NCBI RefSeq assembly: GCF_001642475.1
Contig: NW_019173963.1
Span: 222,642-286,641, forward strand
Direction of reading: 5' to 3'
Length of the DNA: 64,000 bases
Source of the DNA: Fonsecaea monophora
Taxonomy: Eukaryota; Ascomycota; Eurotiomycetes; Chaetothyriales; Herpotrichiellaceae
The notes below the pieces were generated by a model. The model was not told the DNA's origin, did not search any database, and worked only from the letters and a program-made list of their open reading frames with translations. Both the position numbers and the translations under genes were made by a program. Shown piece after piece: positions 41,915-53,583 of this stretch; the stretch's first letter is position 1; every line of letters begins with the position of its first letter.

Positions 41915-43552
41915 CTACTCATTATCATCGTCCACGTCCATGATTCGCCTGTTCCGCCCTCTCCCGCGGCCTCGATGAGCCGGCCTGGTCGGGACAAGGG
42001 CAGGTTCAGGGGATTGGCTATTCTTGTGCGTTCCACTGCCGCCGCCATCATCCTCCCCCAGCTGCGTCTGCGGGACCACGCTCATGCTCGACAGGCGCTC
42101 GCCTTTGATCGGCTCGGCGGTCCTGCGCGCGGTCGTCGAGCGTGAAGGCACCGGACTGCTCGAGCCGAGACCGACGGGGCGTCGCTGCGTGCCTATAAGG
42201 TCCACGTCGTTATGATGGCGATGGCGGTTCTCGTTGTCGTCGTCATCGCCGCTACTATCGCCATCTACGTCGCTCGTGGTGATGTTGTCCCGCCTCTCCT
42301 GGGCGAGGAGTCTCGCGACGCGGCGCTTCAGCGCCGGGTTCTCCATCAGGTCTTCCTCCACGAGCAGCACGTTGCACTCGGGACACTTGACCTGCTTGAC
42401 CCGCATCTCACGTTCGCGCCGGGTCCGCTGTCTGTCACTCAGCTGGCTCAGCTCCTGCAGTTGGGTCGGCGTCCAAAGCGCGTGGCTGCTCGAGGCGCTC
42501 AGCATCGACAGGATGGCGTTTCGCTCGTAGCTGTGGTTGCAGTTCTTGGATGTGACCGGGTCTTCGTAGGGGAGCAGTGTGATGGGGCATTTGAGCCGGG
42601 TCTTTTCGGCGGCAATCTCGACTTCGTCGTCGGACCCAGACCTGGAGCCATTTTCTGTCACGCTAGTGGCTTCGGCTTGGGAGCCTTCTCGCAGGGGACG
42701 GTGGCGGTGACGTTGACTGGACGAGAAACTCATCCGTCCCTCTTCAGCGGCGAACCACAGGCTTTCGTCTGGCATAGGAGGTGCGGATTCTCCAGGGTTT
42801 TTGGAGTCGTAGAGAACGCGGTACCACCCCTTATAGTCGTTGTTGTGTGCGTATCTCTCTGTCAGCGTCTTGGATGTCCACTCCCGCACTTGCTGGGTCA
42901 GTGCTGTGGATAGATGGATATGTGGTGAGTCGACTGGGTGGATAGTCGGCAGCATCCGTGTCTGGGAGGACGATGATCCAGCCTCTGTGTCACCCTCCGC
43001 CTCATGCGCATCCCCTTCGTCGTCCTGATCCACGTTTCCAGTCTCGTCAGTATCGACCACCCTCCTACTCTGCCTGGTTCTTCTCGGTGGACTTTGTACG
43101 TGGAAGTCACTGCGCTGCTGCTCCGTGATCTCCTGTGCTTTCTCGACCACTGCCTTTAGAGTTGCCGGATACTCAGTCAGCCAGGCCATGTCGTCGATGA
43201 CACCACGGATGCTCAAGTCCATCCTCTTAGTCAGAGCCTCGACCCTGCGTTGGAACTCATCGTGTCTTGCATCTGCCTCGGCCACTGCGGGGTCGTCGCT
43301 CTCTTCTGCACCATCTTCGACGCCTTTGGCAGCTCTACGGCGAGCTTTCTCTTTGGAGTGCCTAACCCTGCGGAGGTATGCTCGGTCGTTGAGTTCTCCC
43401 GTGATGTCGGTCAGGTACTCTGCCGCCTTTTTCAGGGGTTCTCGTGCTTTCTTTTCGCGGTCTCGATGTTGTTGTAGCTCGGAGAGGGACCTGAGGGCTT
43501 GGTCGTTGAGGGGCGCCGTGAGAGGCTGCGGTTCAAATTGGGTGGGCGCCAT
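41915..43552 (-). CDS. nse2: Nse2/Mms21-type SP-RING SUMO ligase
   Basis: This is a subunit of the Smc5-Smc6 complex that attaches SUMO during DNA repair and chromosome maintenance. It is a single exon of 545 residues. The N-terminal half is helical, as expected for docking on the Smc5 arm. The C-terminal SP-RING has C322 ('LKCPITLLPYEDPVTSKNCNHSYE'), C338, H340, C390 and C393 ('VKCPECNV'), followed by 'ENPALKRRVARLL', a typical tail helix. The ring carries an unusually long segment between H340 and C390. The last 120 residues are Asp/Asn-rich then Ser/Pro/Arg-rich, ending in an 'RGRGRGRNRR' box that could be a nuclear localisation signal. The full-length protein is about twice yeast Mms21. 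The N-terminal start ATG at 43552 is the first in the frame. Confidence 0.9.
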   Translation of the reverse strand: MAPTQFEPQPLTAPLNDQALRSLSELQQHRDREKKAREPLKKAAEYLTDITGELNDRAYLRRVRHSKEKARRRAAKGVEDGAEESDDPAVAEADARHDEFQRRVEALTKRMDLSIRGVIDDMAWLTEYPATLKAVVEKAQEITEQQRSDFHVQSPPRRTRQSRRVVDTDETGNVDQDDEGDAHEAEGDTEAGSSSSQTRMLPTIHPVDSPHIHLSTALTQQVREWTSKTLTERYAHNNDYKGWYRVLYDSKNPGESAPPMPDESLWFAAEEGRMSFSSSQRHRHRPLREGSQAEATSVTENGSRSGSDDEVEIAAEKTRLKCPITLLPYEDPVTSKNCNHSYERNAILSMLSASSSHALWTPTQLQELSQLSDRQRTRREREMRVKQVKCPECNVLLVEEDLMENPALKRRVARLLAQERRDNITTSDVDGDSSGDDDDNENRHRHHNDVDLIGTQRRPVGLGSSSPVPSRSTTARRTAEPIKGERLSSMSVVPQTQLGEDDGGGSGTHKNSQSPEPALVPTRPAHRGRGRGRNRRIMDVDDDNE

Positions 43553-43703
43553 AGTTTCAAAGCCTTGACATTGGGAGCAATATCAGGTAATGATTGCGAT
43601 ATACCGAGGATGTATACGAGTACAACTTGGACGACTTGCGCAGTTGTCCACTCACTTCTTGAAGTGGCGGGCGAAGGTGAACGCGTGGTGGCGCGTTGAT
43701 GGT

Positions 43704-43953
43704 TTAATTGAAGACGCTAAACCTATTTTGGCAATTCTTGACCTTTGGCTCGACGACGTCCTCCTTGTCTTCTTTCTCTTCTCTTTTCTTCTCTACTTTG
43801 GTCCAATCTTCTCCTGAGATCCGTCGGCCAATCTGCAATACATCCTCATTCGTAAAGCGGTCCTGCCATTCTTTGACCTCTTCCATCAACTGATTCGGAA
43901 CTTCCCCCACCTCATCGTATTCGTATTCATTGGTCTTGGTGCCATGGCCGAAT
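43704..43953 (-). CDS. Small unrecognised gene, 5' end not resolved
   Basis: The C-terminal exon is open from about 43953 to 43704 and reads FGHGTKTNEYEYDEVGEVPN, then 'QLMEEVKEWQDRFTNEDVLQ', then an acidic/basic helix rich in Glu and Lys. This is protein-like (amphipathic, low in rare residues) and unlike the antisense shadows nearby. The exon starts after an AG acceptor at about 43954 (TGATGTAG), and stops in frame lie just before it. A first exon could be the short frame beginning at about 44093 ('MAAYRQQDLFAVHAASFSGT'), joined by a poor GTTTCC donor, but I cannot prove it. I do not recognise the family. It lies between Nse2 and the FAD oxidase and is on the same strand as Nse2. Confidence 0.45.
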
Positions 43954-44345
43954 CTACATCATACTCTTCTTGGCCGCGAGGCTGACTCGAAGTACCAGGG
44001 CTAGATCACGGCGATCATTATATTAGCAGGAAACGTGCCGCTAAACGAAGCAGCGTGAACAGCAAACAAATCCTGCTGCCTATAAGCAGCCATATGACAC
44101 AAAACTGAGCAACCTGCCGCGGGTATTCGGATCACGCCTCTCCTTGAATTCAAGGATGGTACATTCTATCCCTCGTATTCGCATTCCCAGGTAAGGTGGT
44201 GAACCAATGGTAGGTCGAGAAGATGTTCCAAAAGAGATATGCTGGAGTGTATACGAGGTATATAAATCTACCTCCATTTACCCTTCCAATCTCAATTCAA
44301 ATAGACATATGATCAAACTCTGCTCCGGATCGTGGACCAGGGGAT

Positions 44346-46404
44346 ATGATAATGCTTGTCGCCATGTCCAAATTCATCGCACTATTTCTTCTCCTCGCAC
44401 ATGTCTGTTGGGCCTGTCCGCCTACACGCCGTCCTCGCTGCAGATACGGAGACCCTTGCTGGCCCGATGAACAGGAATGGCAAGCCTTCAACAACAGTAT
44501 CTCAGGCCGCCTCGTCCGGACCTTCCCTTCAGCAGCTGTTTGCCACGAGGAACAATTCGACAACGAAAAGTGCAAGCAGACAAGACGGGAATGGGACAAT
44601 AGTTTTTGGAGAACCAATCAGTCGGGGGCATATAGTGCCATTGTATGGGAGTTGGGCAGCCAACAGTGCTTTATCAATTCGTCAAGGACTGCACCGTGCC
44701 AGCCAGGGTTGGGTATCCGCGACCCTATCCCATGTCCATTGCTCCAAGAGCTGATTCTGACTTCGTTCACAGTTCCACACTATTCGGTGGCAGCACAATC
44801 TGTGGGAGACATTGAAGCCGCGGTCAAGTTCGCCAACAAAAGACACCTCTACCTTGTGGTAAAGAACACCGGCCACGATCAGTAAGTCTCACTCTTCAAC
44901 AATAAGATGCTCAATGTCTAAACTCCTACATTAGCCTCGGGCGATCGAGTGGACGGGGCGCTTTTGCCATTTGGACTCACAATCTGAAAGGGAGACAGTG
45001 GACACAGAGCTATGTCGTCGAGGGTGCACCCGCAGAGAGTCAAGGTGTGACAGCTGTCACACTACAAGCAGGAGAGCAGTGGCTAGGTATTTACCTGTCC
45101 AGTGGCTGGCTAGTGCTTTTGGCGGACTAACGAGCTCAGATGTGTATCGAGCTGCTGCCGAACAGCATGTGATCGTCGTCGGTGGCCATGCTAGAACAGT
45201 TGGAGCCGCTGGCGGCTGGTTGACGGGAGGCGGTCACTCGGCCTGGTCGAATCTTTACGGTCTCGGCGTCGACAGTAAGTAATGCCAATATCAGGTGGAC
45301 ACGACCGTCACTAACAAAATGGTGTTAGATGTACTGGAAATCAAATTGGTCAATGCGCAGGGAGAGCACGTCACTATTAATCAGTATACTGATCCAGATT
45401 ATTTCTGGGCCTTGCGCGGCGGCGGAGGAAGCGCATGGGGTGTTCGTCCACATTGCAGAATGGATATTGCGGCTCATGGCTGACTCAAAGCAGGTCATAA
45501 CCTCAGTGACATATCGTACTCACCCAGAACCCACGCATATTCAGGTGGCCGCTATACAGATCAACGCCACTACGAATTCAAGCCTTCGTCCACTCCTACA
45601 AGGGTCTCTAGGTGCGTTGGTGAATATGACAAATGCCGGCTATACTGGATACGGATACCTCAGCAATGGTTTCTCTGGCCTCTTTATCCGACCTGGAGGT
45701 ACCGATGCAGAACTGGCCCAAGGTTCAGCGGCCTTTCAGCAGCTAGGACTCATCAACGGCACCAGCTTCGCCGCGTTCAACTTCACTTTTCCCCGCTGGA
45801 TTGATTACTGCAACACATTTCTTCAGGACCCAAACATCGCTCTGAATGTCATGGATTCATCTCGGCTCCTTACTCCGGACATGGCGTTCAACAAAGCCGA
45901 TGAGATTATCGACATGATGTTGGAGTTTGGTCCGGACCACTATCCATCCTTCAACTTTGGTTTGTTCCTCCTGTTTCCTAGATGATGCCTGCTGACGCAG
46001 TTTCCAGTTGGGCATGTCAACTCCACCACGCGGGACAACACGTCAGTTCACCCTTCGTGGCGGGAAGGCCGGGCGGTTATGAGCTTCGGCACGAACTGGG
46101 ACGATGAAGCGCCTGAAACTGAGAAGCATCAGAAGAGACTTCAATTGGTTGAAATGAGCAAGCGATGGACCAAGATTGCTGGACCGGCCGGAGGGACGTA
46201 TGCGAACGAAGCCAACCCGTGAGTTTGGTGTCCACTACAAAAGTCTCCACTGGTTAACCTACAAACAGCTTCGAGCCTAACTGGGAAAGAGTCTTTTGGG
46301 GATCCAACTACGAGCGCTTGTTGAGGATCAAGAGGGCCAAGGACCCTACCGACCTATTCACCTGCAACCGTTGTGTGGGGTCGGACATCGTGTATAAAGC
46401 GTGA
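44346..46404 (+). CDS. Secreted FAD-linked oxidase (VAO/BBE type)
   Basis: This flavin enzyme oxidises alcohols, sugars or natural products using O2. Seven exons (44346-44881, 44935-45086, 45140-45274, 45329-45441, 45494-45959, 46008-46218, 46269-46404) with introns of 48-54 nt give about 582 residues; every phase agrees. A signal peptide 'FIALFLLLAHVCWA' is followed by a cysteine-rich segment. The PCMH-type FAD domain has 'VVKNTGHDHLGRSSGRG', whose His is the usual covalent FAD site, and 'GAAGGWLTGGGHSAWSNLYG'. The second covalent Cys of bicovalent members is not obvious here, so single-point attachment is likely. 'FWALRGGGGSAWG' and the BBE tail 'DPTDLFTCNRCVGSDIV' complete it. The substrate is unknown; relatives include isoamyl alcohol oxidase and pathway-specific oxidases. 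An in-frame ATG at 44364 is an equal start candidate. Confidence 0.93.
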
Positions 46405-47615
46405 AGGGGGAAACATCTATGAGTAGTCTCATCTTGTCCTTCAAGCCCTACAAGGACAAAATAATATCTTGCTTGTTTCTGAGAGCCGAGCTGTCGCACT
46501 GTCGCATCGTCGCATCTGTTGAACTGACTGTCACGTGACGCATTCAACCTCGTCCCTCTCGAGCCTCAGCCTCGCGCTAGTTGAATGGCTTGGCATTTCA
46601 ATCCCAACTTCAATTCATCTTCTCAGGCATCCCGTCATTGACAGAGACAGAGAGCTTCTAAATTGTTAGTATCTTTGTGCCTGCCCGCGACCACTTCCTT
46701 CGGCGACAATATACGTCCGGCACAGGTCGCCTCGGTGACCTCAGCATGTCTGTGCGGGCGGCCAGCAGATGATCAGCATACCTCAACAACGCACACAAAC
46801 CACGTCCTCCCAAGAGTGCCGCACACTTTGGTTGTTTGGCTGCCACACAGTCCAGCCGGCGACACGTGAAACACACTTCCCTGGATCACCCTCCCTGAAC
46901 AAGGACAACAGCAGGACCGTTCACTCCCTAAAAGTCGGCACAATGGTCTTCAGGAAGACAAGTCCAACATGCATATTCACACAGTCATCGGTCCCTATCC
47001 AGTGATGGACTTTGTGTGTCTCGCCATACGATAGGCTTGGCAGCGGCATTTCTTGTCAACTCTCCTTGAGTGGGTTCTCTCTAGTCGTGGGGGTACCTCT
47101 CACTACAGCGTCAGTGACAGCCCGGTGACCGTACCTTTGACCGTTTTTTTTTGTCTTCTCTTTTTCAGTTCATGGTATAACAGCATCTACTCTGCTTAGA
47201 TCTGCCTCGCCCACCTCTCAGACCCTTTACGTCCCGCAAGTCTTCTCCACGTTCATTCATCGATCTCTTTACCCGGATCCCTCTCTCTTCGGACGCACTG
47301 AAACCCTTTTCGCGTGTCACTTGCTTCGCCCCTTTATTCAGACCTGTCCTCTCATTGTGGAGCTATTGTCCCTTGAGCTACCCTTTGCGAGTCCCGTTGC
47401 ACCCGAGTCCAAACATCTGGTACCACTATCCAACTCAAAAGCTCACCATAAGCAACAGAGCCGTCAGCACTCACGTCGACCACGCTATCGACTCGACCCC
47501 CTCACCAATCACTTTCTACGTAGTTTTGATCATCCAGGCACTTTTTGTTCACTTCTGGGAGTGTTCATGCATCTTGGATTTTGTCACAGCTTATCTCTAT
47601 CCAACAGCTCACAGA
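46405..47615. other. Intergenic region and leader of the large hypothetical gene
   Basis: About 1.2 kb, C/T-rich toward the 3' end, with no supported gene. The open frame running into the next gene from 47355 lacks an in-frame ATG before 47616. Confidence 0.4.
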
Positions 47616-50600
47616 ATGGGTGCCAACAACTCAACAATCGATGCCAATCTCCCTATATTCTCTCAACAACTTGGAAAAATCACAATCAAACCCCTCAAAC
47701 CGCACCCATCCTCGCTCCGCTCAAGCCGAGAGGCAAATGAAACGGCCGCTGCTTCCATCGGCCACAGCCAAGATCGTGTTGCCTCCGATTCACCAGAGAT
47801 CCTGTCACCCAAGGCCCCATCCCGGCCGAGGTGGCTCCCTCCAGTGGAGAGCCGGGAGACTGTAAAATCACAAGCGTTTCAGATCGATGGCTGGCGGATC
47901 GTTGATGGTTCGGACGAGATCTACGAGTCGATCGACACTGAAAGAACGAGTTACCCTCAAGCCACGTCTTTCAACTCACAAATCGATGCAGAATATTCTG
48001 ATCTGGACATAAAGCCTTCGCTGGCGGAAATTGATGACGCCTTGGCCGTATATCAGGAAGATTCACCACTAAGTCATCAAAAGACTGGTTCAAATCTCCC
48101 AATTGTCTTGGATTCTCCACCAGCCAGAGCTAAACGCTCTCTATCTGTGTCGCCCGCGCAAAAGAATAAACGGCGTCTCCTCCCCACAAAGCGCGCCGTC
48201 GAAATTGCCGATCAGAAATGCGACACGTTCGGCGAAAACGAAGCCAATGCGTCAGAACCCCAGGCATCGACATATCGCCAAGCAGAATTTGGATTCTTCA
48301 ATCCATTCCCTAATGGCTTTCCGCTCGACGAGGAAGATTGGTTACGTCCAGACCCTCACCCTGGCTCGTGTCTCTACCAAGACTCGGAGGACGAGGATGA
48401 AGGGTACTGGTCGAAGATAATTAGTCCAGCGAACTCTGGCGAAGGGGGCACGTCGGAGGAACAACGAACGCGCCTTAATGAACTACTATCGAGACACCAC
48501 CAACCGAAACCTAAACAGAGGGAAATAAAAGAGGAAACATCCAATATCGAGCTAGATGAAGAACAGAAGTTCCTGGATCTAGCCCGCGAACACATGCACA
48601 GATATCAAGAAGAAGGAGCAGAGCGGAGTCGACAGCTACGAGAGAAGGCCTTGCGGCGGCGTGGACTTCTTACAAACTCTGAAAGAGGCTCGGATTCGGA
48701 GTACAGTAGGACAATATCTGATACGGATGTCGACCACGACAACGATTCAACTACCGGCCTTTTTTCCGACGACAACGGCCACGCCGACGAACCCCGGGAC
48801 CTTGCACAGCACAGTAAAAACTCAGAGTCGAGGGAGAGGGGCGACAAATCGAAGTAGGTCAGAGGCAAGCAATCCTTATCACGATGAAGACTAATCAATG
48901 GTAGGACAGTCCAGAGGACAGACGTATTAGCCGGCGCAAGGAATCCTCCTAATTGGATACAAAGCCAGCCATTAAGTGATGACCGGGATGCTAAGATCGG
49001 TCGCGACAAATTGGGGGCCATACCCTTGGGCGATGATCATTTACGTGAGGCTAAAAGAGCTATTCGTCCTGGGCTTGCGGCGAAGGGAAGCGTGAGCACC
49101 CCTCCCCCAAGCAGACAGTTCATCGCAGATGACGGGAACTGTAGAGCTCGTCGGCAGAATCCTCTTCCTGAGAGACCTGATGGTTCCACGATATATGCAG
49201 AGTGCAATAGAGAACAGCAATTGAGTGCTACGCCAGAACACCACGCCCCTCGACACTTGAAGTGCAACACCGAGCAACAGCCACAAATCAGTGCTACAGA
49301 GATCAGTGCTATAGAGAACGAGACACCTCTATATTTGGGGCGCAACACAGTGCAGCAATCGCAGATTGGACCCGGTGCTGAGAATGAAACTTGTAGGATA
49401 TACCCACGGCCTCTATCCAGTCATGAGACAGATACAGCGGAGAGAGGAGCTATCAACGAAGAAAAACGCAACCCCAAGCCGTTGACTCGGCCTCTTTCTG
49501 GACTTGAGGCGCTTGCAGCGAAAAGAGTCACCGTCAGTGACAGTGAAAGTACTTCCAGGCCCCTCGATCGAGTCCTCTCCCAACCCCAGAAACTTCCACG
49601 AAAACGCGATCTGGTGCCTCCTGATCCCAGGGCGACAGAATCCCAGCCATCTGGAGAACACACCGCGCCGCCGTCTGCCCTTGGTCCCCGTCGAAATCAA
49701 GGCTTGACGCTTCCCAAGAACTTTGACCAACTCTCCGAAGAAGAAAAAGATGTGATTGTCCAGCACGAGATTGCAAAGGAGAGAAAGCGAGACCTGGATG
49801 CGCTTGGAGGCGTGTTTTGGACGTTTGCGCAATTACGGTGCTTCTCGGATCGCGAAATCACCGAGAGAACCATGCAAACGGAAACAAACGAGCTTTACGA
49901 CATTGGGAGGTTCATCTCGCTCGTGATCGAGCAGGGAAAGCCCGGCAAAATGCGACGGACGCGGGTCCAGGACATTCGCGACAACATCCGAAGGCGCGTT
50001 CAGAAGGCGGCAGAGAGCTTAGAGGAGCCCAGCGACGTTGCAGTCATGACGGAGATGCGACGGACATTCAGTCAGAAGCATATTGATTTTATCAACGACG
50101 AAACACCAAAGGTCCAGAAGGAGATCGACCATTGGGGAGGGCTGAGGAGTGAGCGCAAAAGCCGGCGGCACAGCATTAGGCCGAGAGAGCACAGGAAAAA
50201 GGAGCGGCCGAGCGTGCGAACAGAAAAGAAGTCTAGTAAGAAACAAGTCCGATTCGTGGAAGACGGGACTCGAGCTGCCCGGGACAAGCGGCCGATGAGT
50301 AGGGCGAGAGCAGTTGATGGTCGACAAGCGCAGTCTGACAATCGAGAAGAAATCATCAACAAGCTGAAAGCCCAGCTGAGGTTTTTTGAAACGGCCGACC
50401 AAGACGAAGTCGCCGAACTTCAGAGTCAAGTTGCCGAGATCGAAGCAGAGCTTGAGCTCGCCACCCAATATCGCCATGACAACGACGAGGAAAGCGAAGA
50501 AGATGACGGCGCCGACTTTGTGTTTGGAGCTGGGCAAAATGCGCAATCGGTGTCGCAGGGATCAGCCATGGATCAGAGTCAAAATCGGGAGTCCTTCACA

Positions 50601-51764
50601 GAAGAGAAAAAGGATATTGCCGAAATCAAGCGTTTGGAAGATGGGTGTCAGAGAGACTCAGCGCCTCATGGCCCAACTCCCAGTCAACAGCAACGCGACC
50701 CTGAACTCCTTGGGCAAATGCGGATGAAAAGGAGCCAGGCCATGCAGAGCCAGGGTTTTGACCCGGAGCTCTTACGGCAGATGCAACTGAGGAGAGAGCA
50801 GCAACTCGAGGCATTGACAGACCCGACAATTATCGATCGCGCCACCGCAGGAGAATCGGACAGCGAGACCGAGCTGGGGTCTGAGGACGCTTCCGACGGA
50901 GATCGAGGCGAGAATGACCAAGTTTTCAGGTACACGGTCTGGGGTGTGTTCAGGGGGGTCGAGATCTACAAAGACGCCGATCACTATTACTTTCTGAAGA
51001 CGTACGACGCGGCAAAGGCGCAGGACAAGGTCCGTGAGATCGTCACCGGTGTTCATCGGTACGCGGCGTCGGCGACTGGGATCGAGGTCAGTCGGGTGAG
51101 CATGAAAACGGAGCTGAAGTACGAGTTGATGGAGCAGCATATCGCGCTGGGTGACGACGAGACCGTCCAGGCCAAAGTCTGGATCGAGCGAGACCTGGTG
51201 GATTTGGGCCAGAAGGTCTTTCGCGCGGCCAAACGACAAAGAGCCGTGAAACAAGCCGCGACGTTTGCGGTGTATTGGGAGAAGACCATTACTCCTGTCG
51301 TCCGCCGCGATGGAGAAACCGAGACCGAGGCCGACCGTGGCCGCGGCTCCGACGAGCTTGACGACGTGTTCAGCGAGTTTGCAGAGGACAGAGCCCAGGT
51401 CGCCGCCGCCATTGCCGCGGCGCCCGTGACGATCTTCATCCCGCAAGATGAGATTGAACACTTCACAACGCCGATCCTGGCCAACCGCCACGCCAAGGCG
51501 GTGTACCTGGAGTGGCACAATACCTTTTTGCCTGGTTGGCAGGACGAGGGATATCGGCGGCTCGAGGAGGAGTCGATGGAGCAGTACCTGGAGACGCTGG
51601 GCGACTGGGGCCTCTTTGTGCGCGAAGAGAGCTTTGAGCGTGTGGAGAAGGGTGGCGGGCGCGGCGGGCGCGGCGGGCACGGCGGGCACGGCGGCCAAAG
51701 ACGGGTCGAGGAGAAGATTCGAGTGTGGGTTAAGAAGATTGCGGTTAAGGGGCCGGGCAATTGA
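47616..51764 (+). CDS. Large hypothetical protein, mostly disordered, conserved-looking C-terminus
   Basis: I do not recognise this family. Exons 47616-48853 and 48905-51764 join across a 51-nt intron (GTAGGT...GGTAG) with matching phase, giving about 1365 residues. The N-terminal 900 residues are Ser/Glu/Arg-rich with stretches of acidic residues and basic clusters ('AKRSLSVSPAQKNKRRLLPT'), suggesting a disordered nuclear protein. One ordered segment (about residues 665-830) includes 'LDALGGVFWTFAQLRCFSDR' and 'DIRRRVQKAAESLEEP'-like helices. A coiled coil follows near 'ELQSQVAEIEAELELATQ'. The C-terminal 280 residues look folded: 'YTVWGVFRGVEIYKDADHYYFLKTYDAAKA', 'ELKYELMEQHIALGDDETVQ', 'DEIEHFTTPILANRHAKAVY', and end in a Gly/His-rich tail. 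No known domain was seen. A role in chromatin or transcription is only suggested by composition. Confidence 0.8.
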
Positions 51765-52950
51765 CATGATATTGATATTGACATTGAGGTTCACAGTGAG
51801 GTTGTATGGTTTGTGGCTACCGGGAGATTTGGGATCTTAGACGCTCTCTCGACAAGTCGACAGACAAGATTACAGCAAAAAGGAAGTGAATCAATTGTTT
51901 CTCAGAGCTTGCCGACCGAGGGCGAAGGATGGATGGCTCGACATATCGCGATATTGACTTTTCTGGGTGCAAGATGGTGGCGGTTCCCAGGAAGGGGAGA
52001 AGAAGACACGGACAGACTCTGCCTACCATACCACACCATACAGTTCCATACAATACCATGCCATGCAAAACCTCACTTTGAGATGAGAAGGGCACCCAAA
52101 GAAAGAAAGGAAGGAAGGAAGGAAGGTCATTTGCTGGCTTGCGCCTGGTGTAGTAGTCTGCGTGTAGACTCTAGAGTTCTAGAGTCAAAGGGTCTAAAAC
52201 GTGGTAGCGGTACGAGTGACGACGGGACGAATTTATCAAGAGGACAAGGAACAAGACAGGTATAAGTTCAAGGAGAGGAAGAGGAAGAGGAAGAGGAAGA
52301 CAACAGGGGCAATTACCAATCCAGAGATGGAAAGATCTAAAGAACCAACGAGTAGGTGTCTGTCTCGGTGGATGGGAATGTCGTCACCGTCACTGTCATC
52401 ATCACTCTCATCGTCGTTCAAGTACATTCAGCGGATGAGATGAGGTGAGGTGAGATGGAGTGAAACAACATCACGGAACAAGAAGAAATGTGTTGTCGTG
52501 CCTATGCCCATCCATACTCATACTAACACATGATATTCTGAGTATTTTCTGGGGAGTGGGTGGTACAGGTACATGACGGTGAAATCGATAATAATAATAA
52601 TACATAAAACATAAAACACGTATAGATATAGATATCTCCGTGCGGAAGCGCCCAATCCATGTGCAGTCGCTGCTGGTCGATTTGTAACTTACTTGGATAT
52701 TGCTAGCGAAATATTCCATCCTTTCTGCGCCAACGTGGATTGACCGGACCGGAGACGCTATGCCAGCGTCCAATATCCAATTTCCATCCATTCTTGACCT
52801 GGCCTGACCTGTCCTATCCTGTCCTGACCAATCCAACATAATCCGATGCTATTCAAGCCCATCCGATCCAAGGTAATTCATTGCAGTCCAGTCCAGTCCA
52901 GTCCAGCTCCGCCCGACCCCGCAATAGTCTGACGTAGAAGTCTCCCCTGT
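51765..52950. other. Convergent intergenic region with microsatellites
   Basis: About 1.2 kb of 3' flank. It contains short repeats: GGAA at about 52101-52126, GGAAGA at about 52275-52300, CAGTC at about 52884-52908, and TCCTG-type repeats near 52800-52830. No gene was found. Confidence 0.5.
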
Positions 52951-53583
52951 CTACCGAGAACAGTAGTCCTCCTCCCCGGTCTGAGCGGCGTCAAACTCCC
53001 ACAACAGTTTGTCGGCGTCTTCGCGGGCCTGCGCGCGCCACGCGATCCACGGCATGACGGCGTACGCCAGCAGCACCATGGCGTAGATGGGCGCCGAGGA
53101 CACGACGTCCCGCCCGGCGATGTACATGTCGACGCCGTCGCCCCACGACCACCAAAACCCGGTCTGTGGGGCGCGAGAGGAGACGAGGTGTCCGACCAGG
53201 CTGCCGGCCAGTTCGGCGGCGAGGAGCCACACGAGGGCGAGGGCGCCGACGAGCAGCGCCGTTGGGGGCGGCGAAGTCAGGAGACCGAGGAGTTTGGTGG
53301 TCAGACTCTTATTATCACCACCGCCGCCATTCTTGGCAGTCGTCGCGGGTCGAGTCTTGGGGTCCGCGGACGACGGAGACGACGACTCGAGATTCCACAC
53401 CGTCACCTGCGCGGCCTGCCACACCACCATCAGCATGATGGGCATCTCGACGAGTTCGGCGTACCGCGCGCCCAGCAGCGGGTGCAGGTACGGCACGCGG
53501 ATGGAGCCGAGGATGAGGCCCGAGAGGGCGACGAGGGAGAAGTAGACGAGCGAGAGGGGGAGGGTTTGTTGAAGGACGCCCAT
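52951..53583 (-). CDS. Small multi-helix membrane protein, uncharacterised
   Basis: This single-exon protein of 210 residues shows about four hydrophobic helices: 'LPLSLVYFSLVALSGLILGS', 'PIMLMVVWQAAQVTVW', 'ALLVGALALVWLLAAELAGS' and 'APIYAMVLLAYAVMPWIAW'. A Ser/Pro/Gly-rich loop (about residues 68-96) separates the second and third helices, and the C-terminus is acidic. The start at 53583 is the first ATG, close to the first helix. I recognise no family signature. The layout (four helices, short loops, a Glu in helix 2 flank 'YAELVEMP') loosely recalls EXPERA/EBP-type proteins, but the identity is not supported. A location in the secretory or ER membranes is likely. Confidence 0.75.
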   Translation of the reverse strand: MGVLQQTLPLSLVYFSLVALSGLILGSIRVPYLHPLLGARYAELVEMPIMLMVVWQAAQVTVWNLESSSPSSADPKTRPATTAKNGGGGDNKSLTTKLLGLLTSPPPTALLVGALALVWLLAAELAGSLVGHLVSSRAPQTGFWWSWGDGVDMYIAGRDVVSSAPIYAMVLLAYAVMPWIAWRAQAREDADKLLWEFDAAQTGEEDYCSR

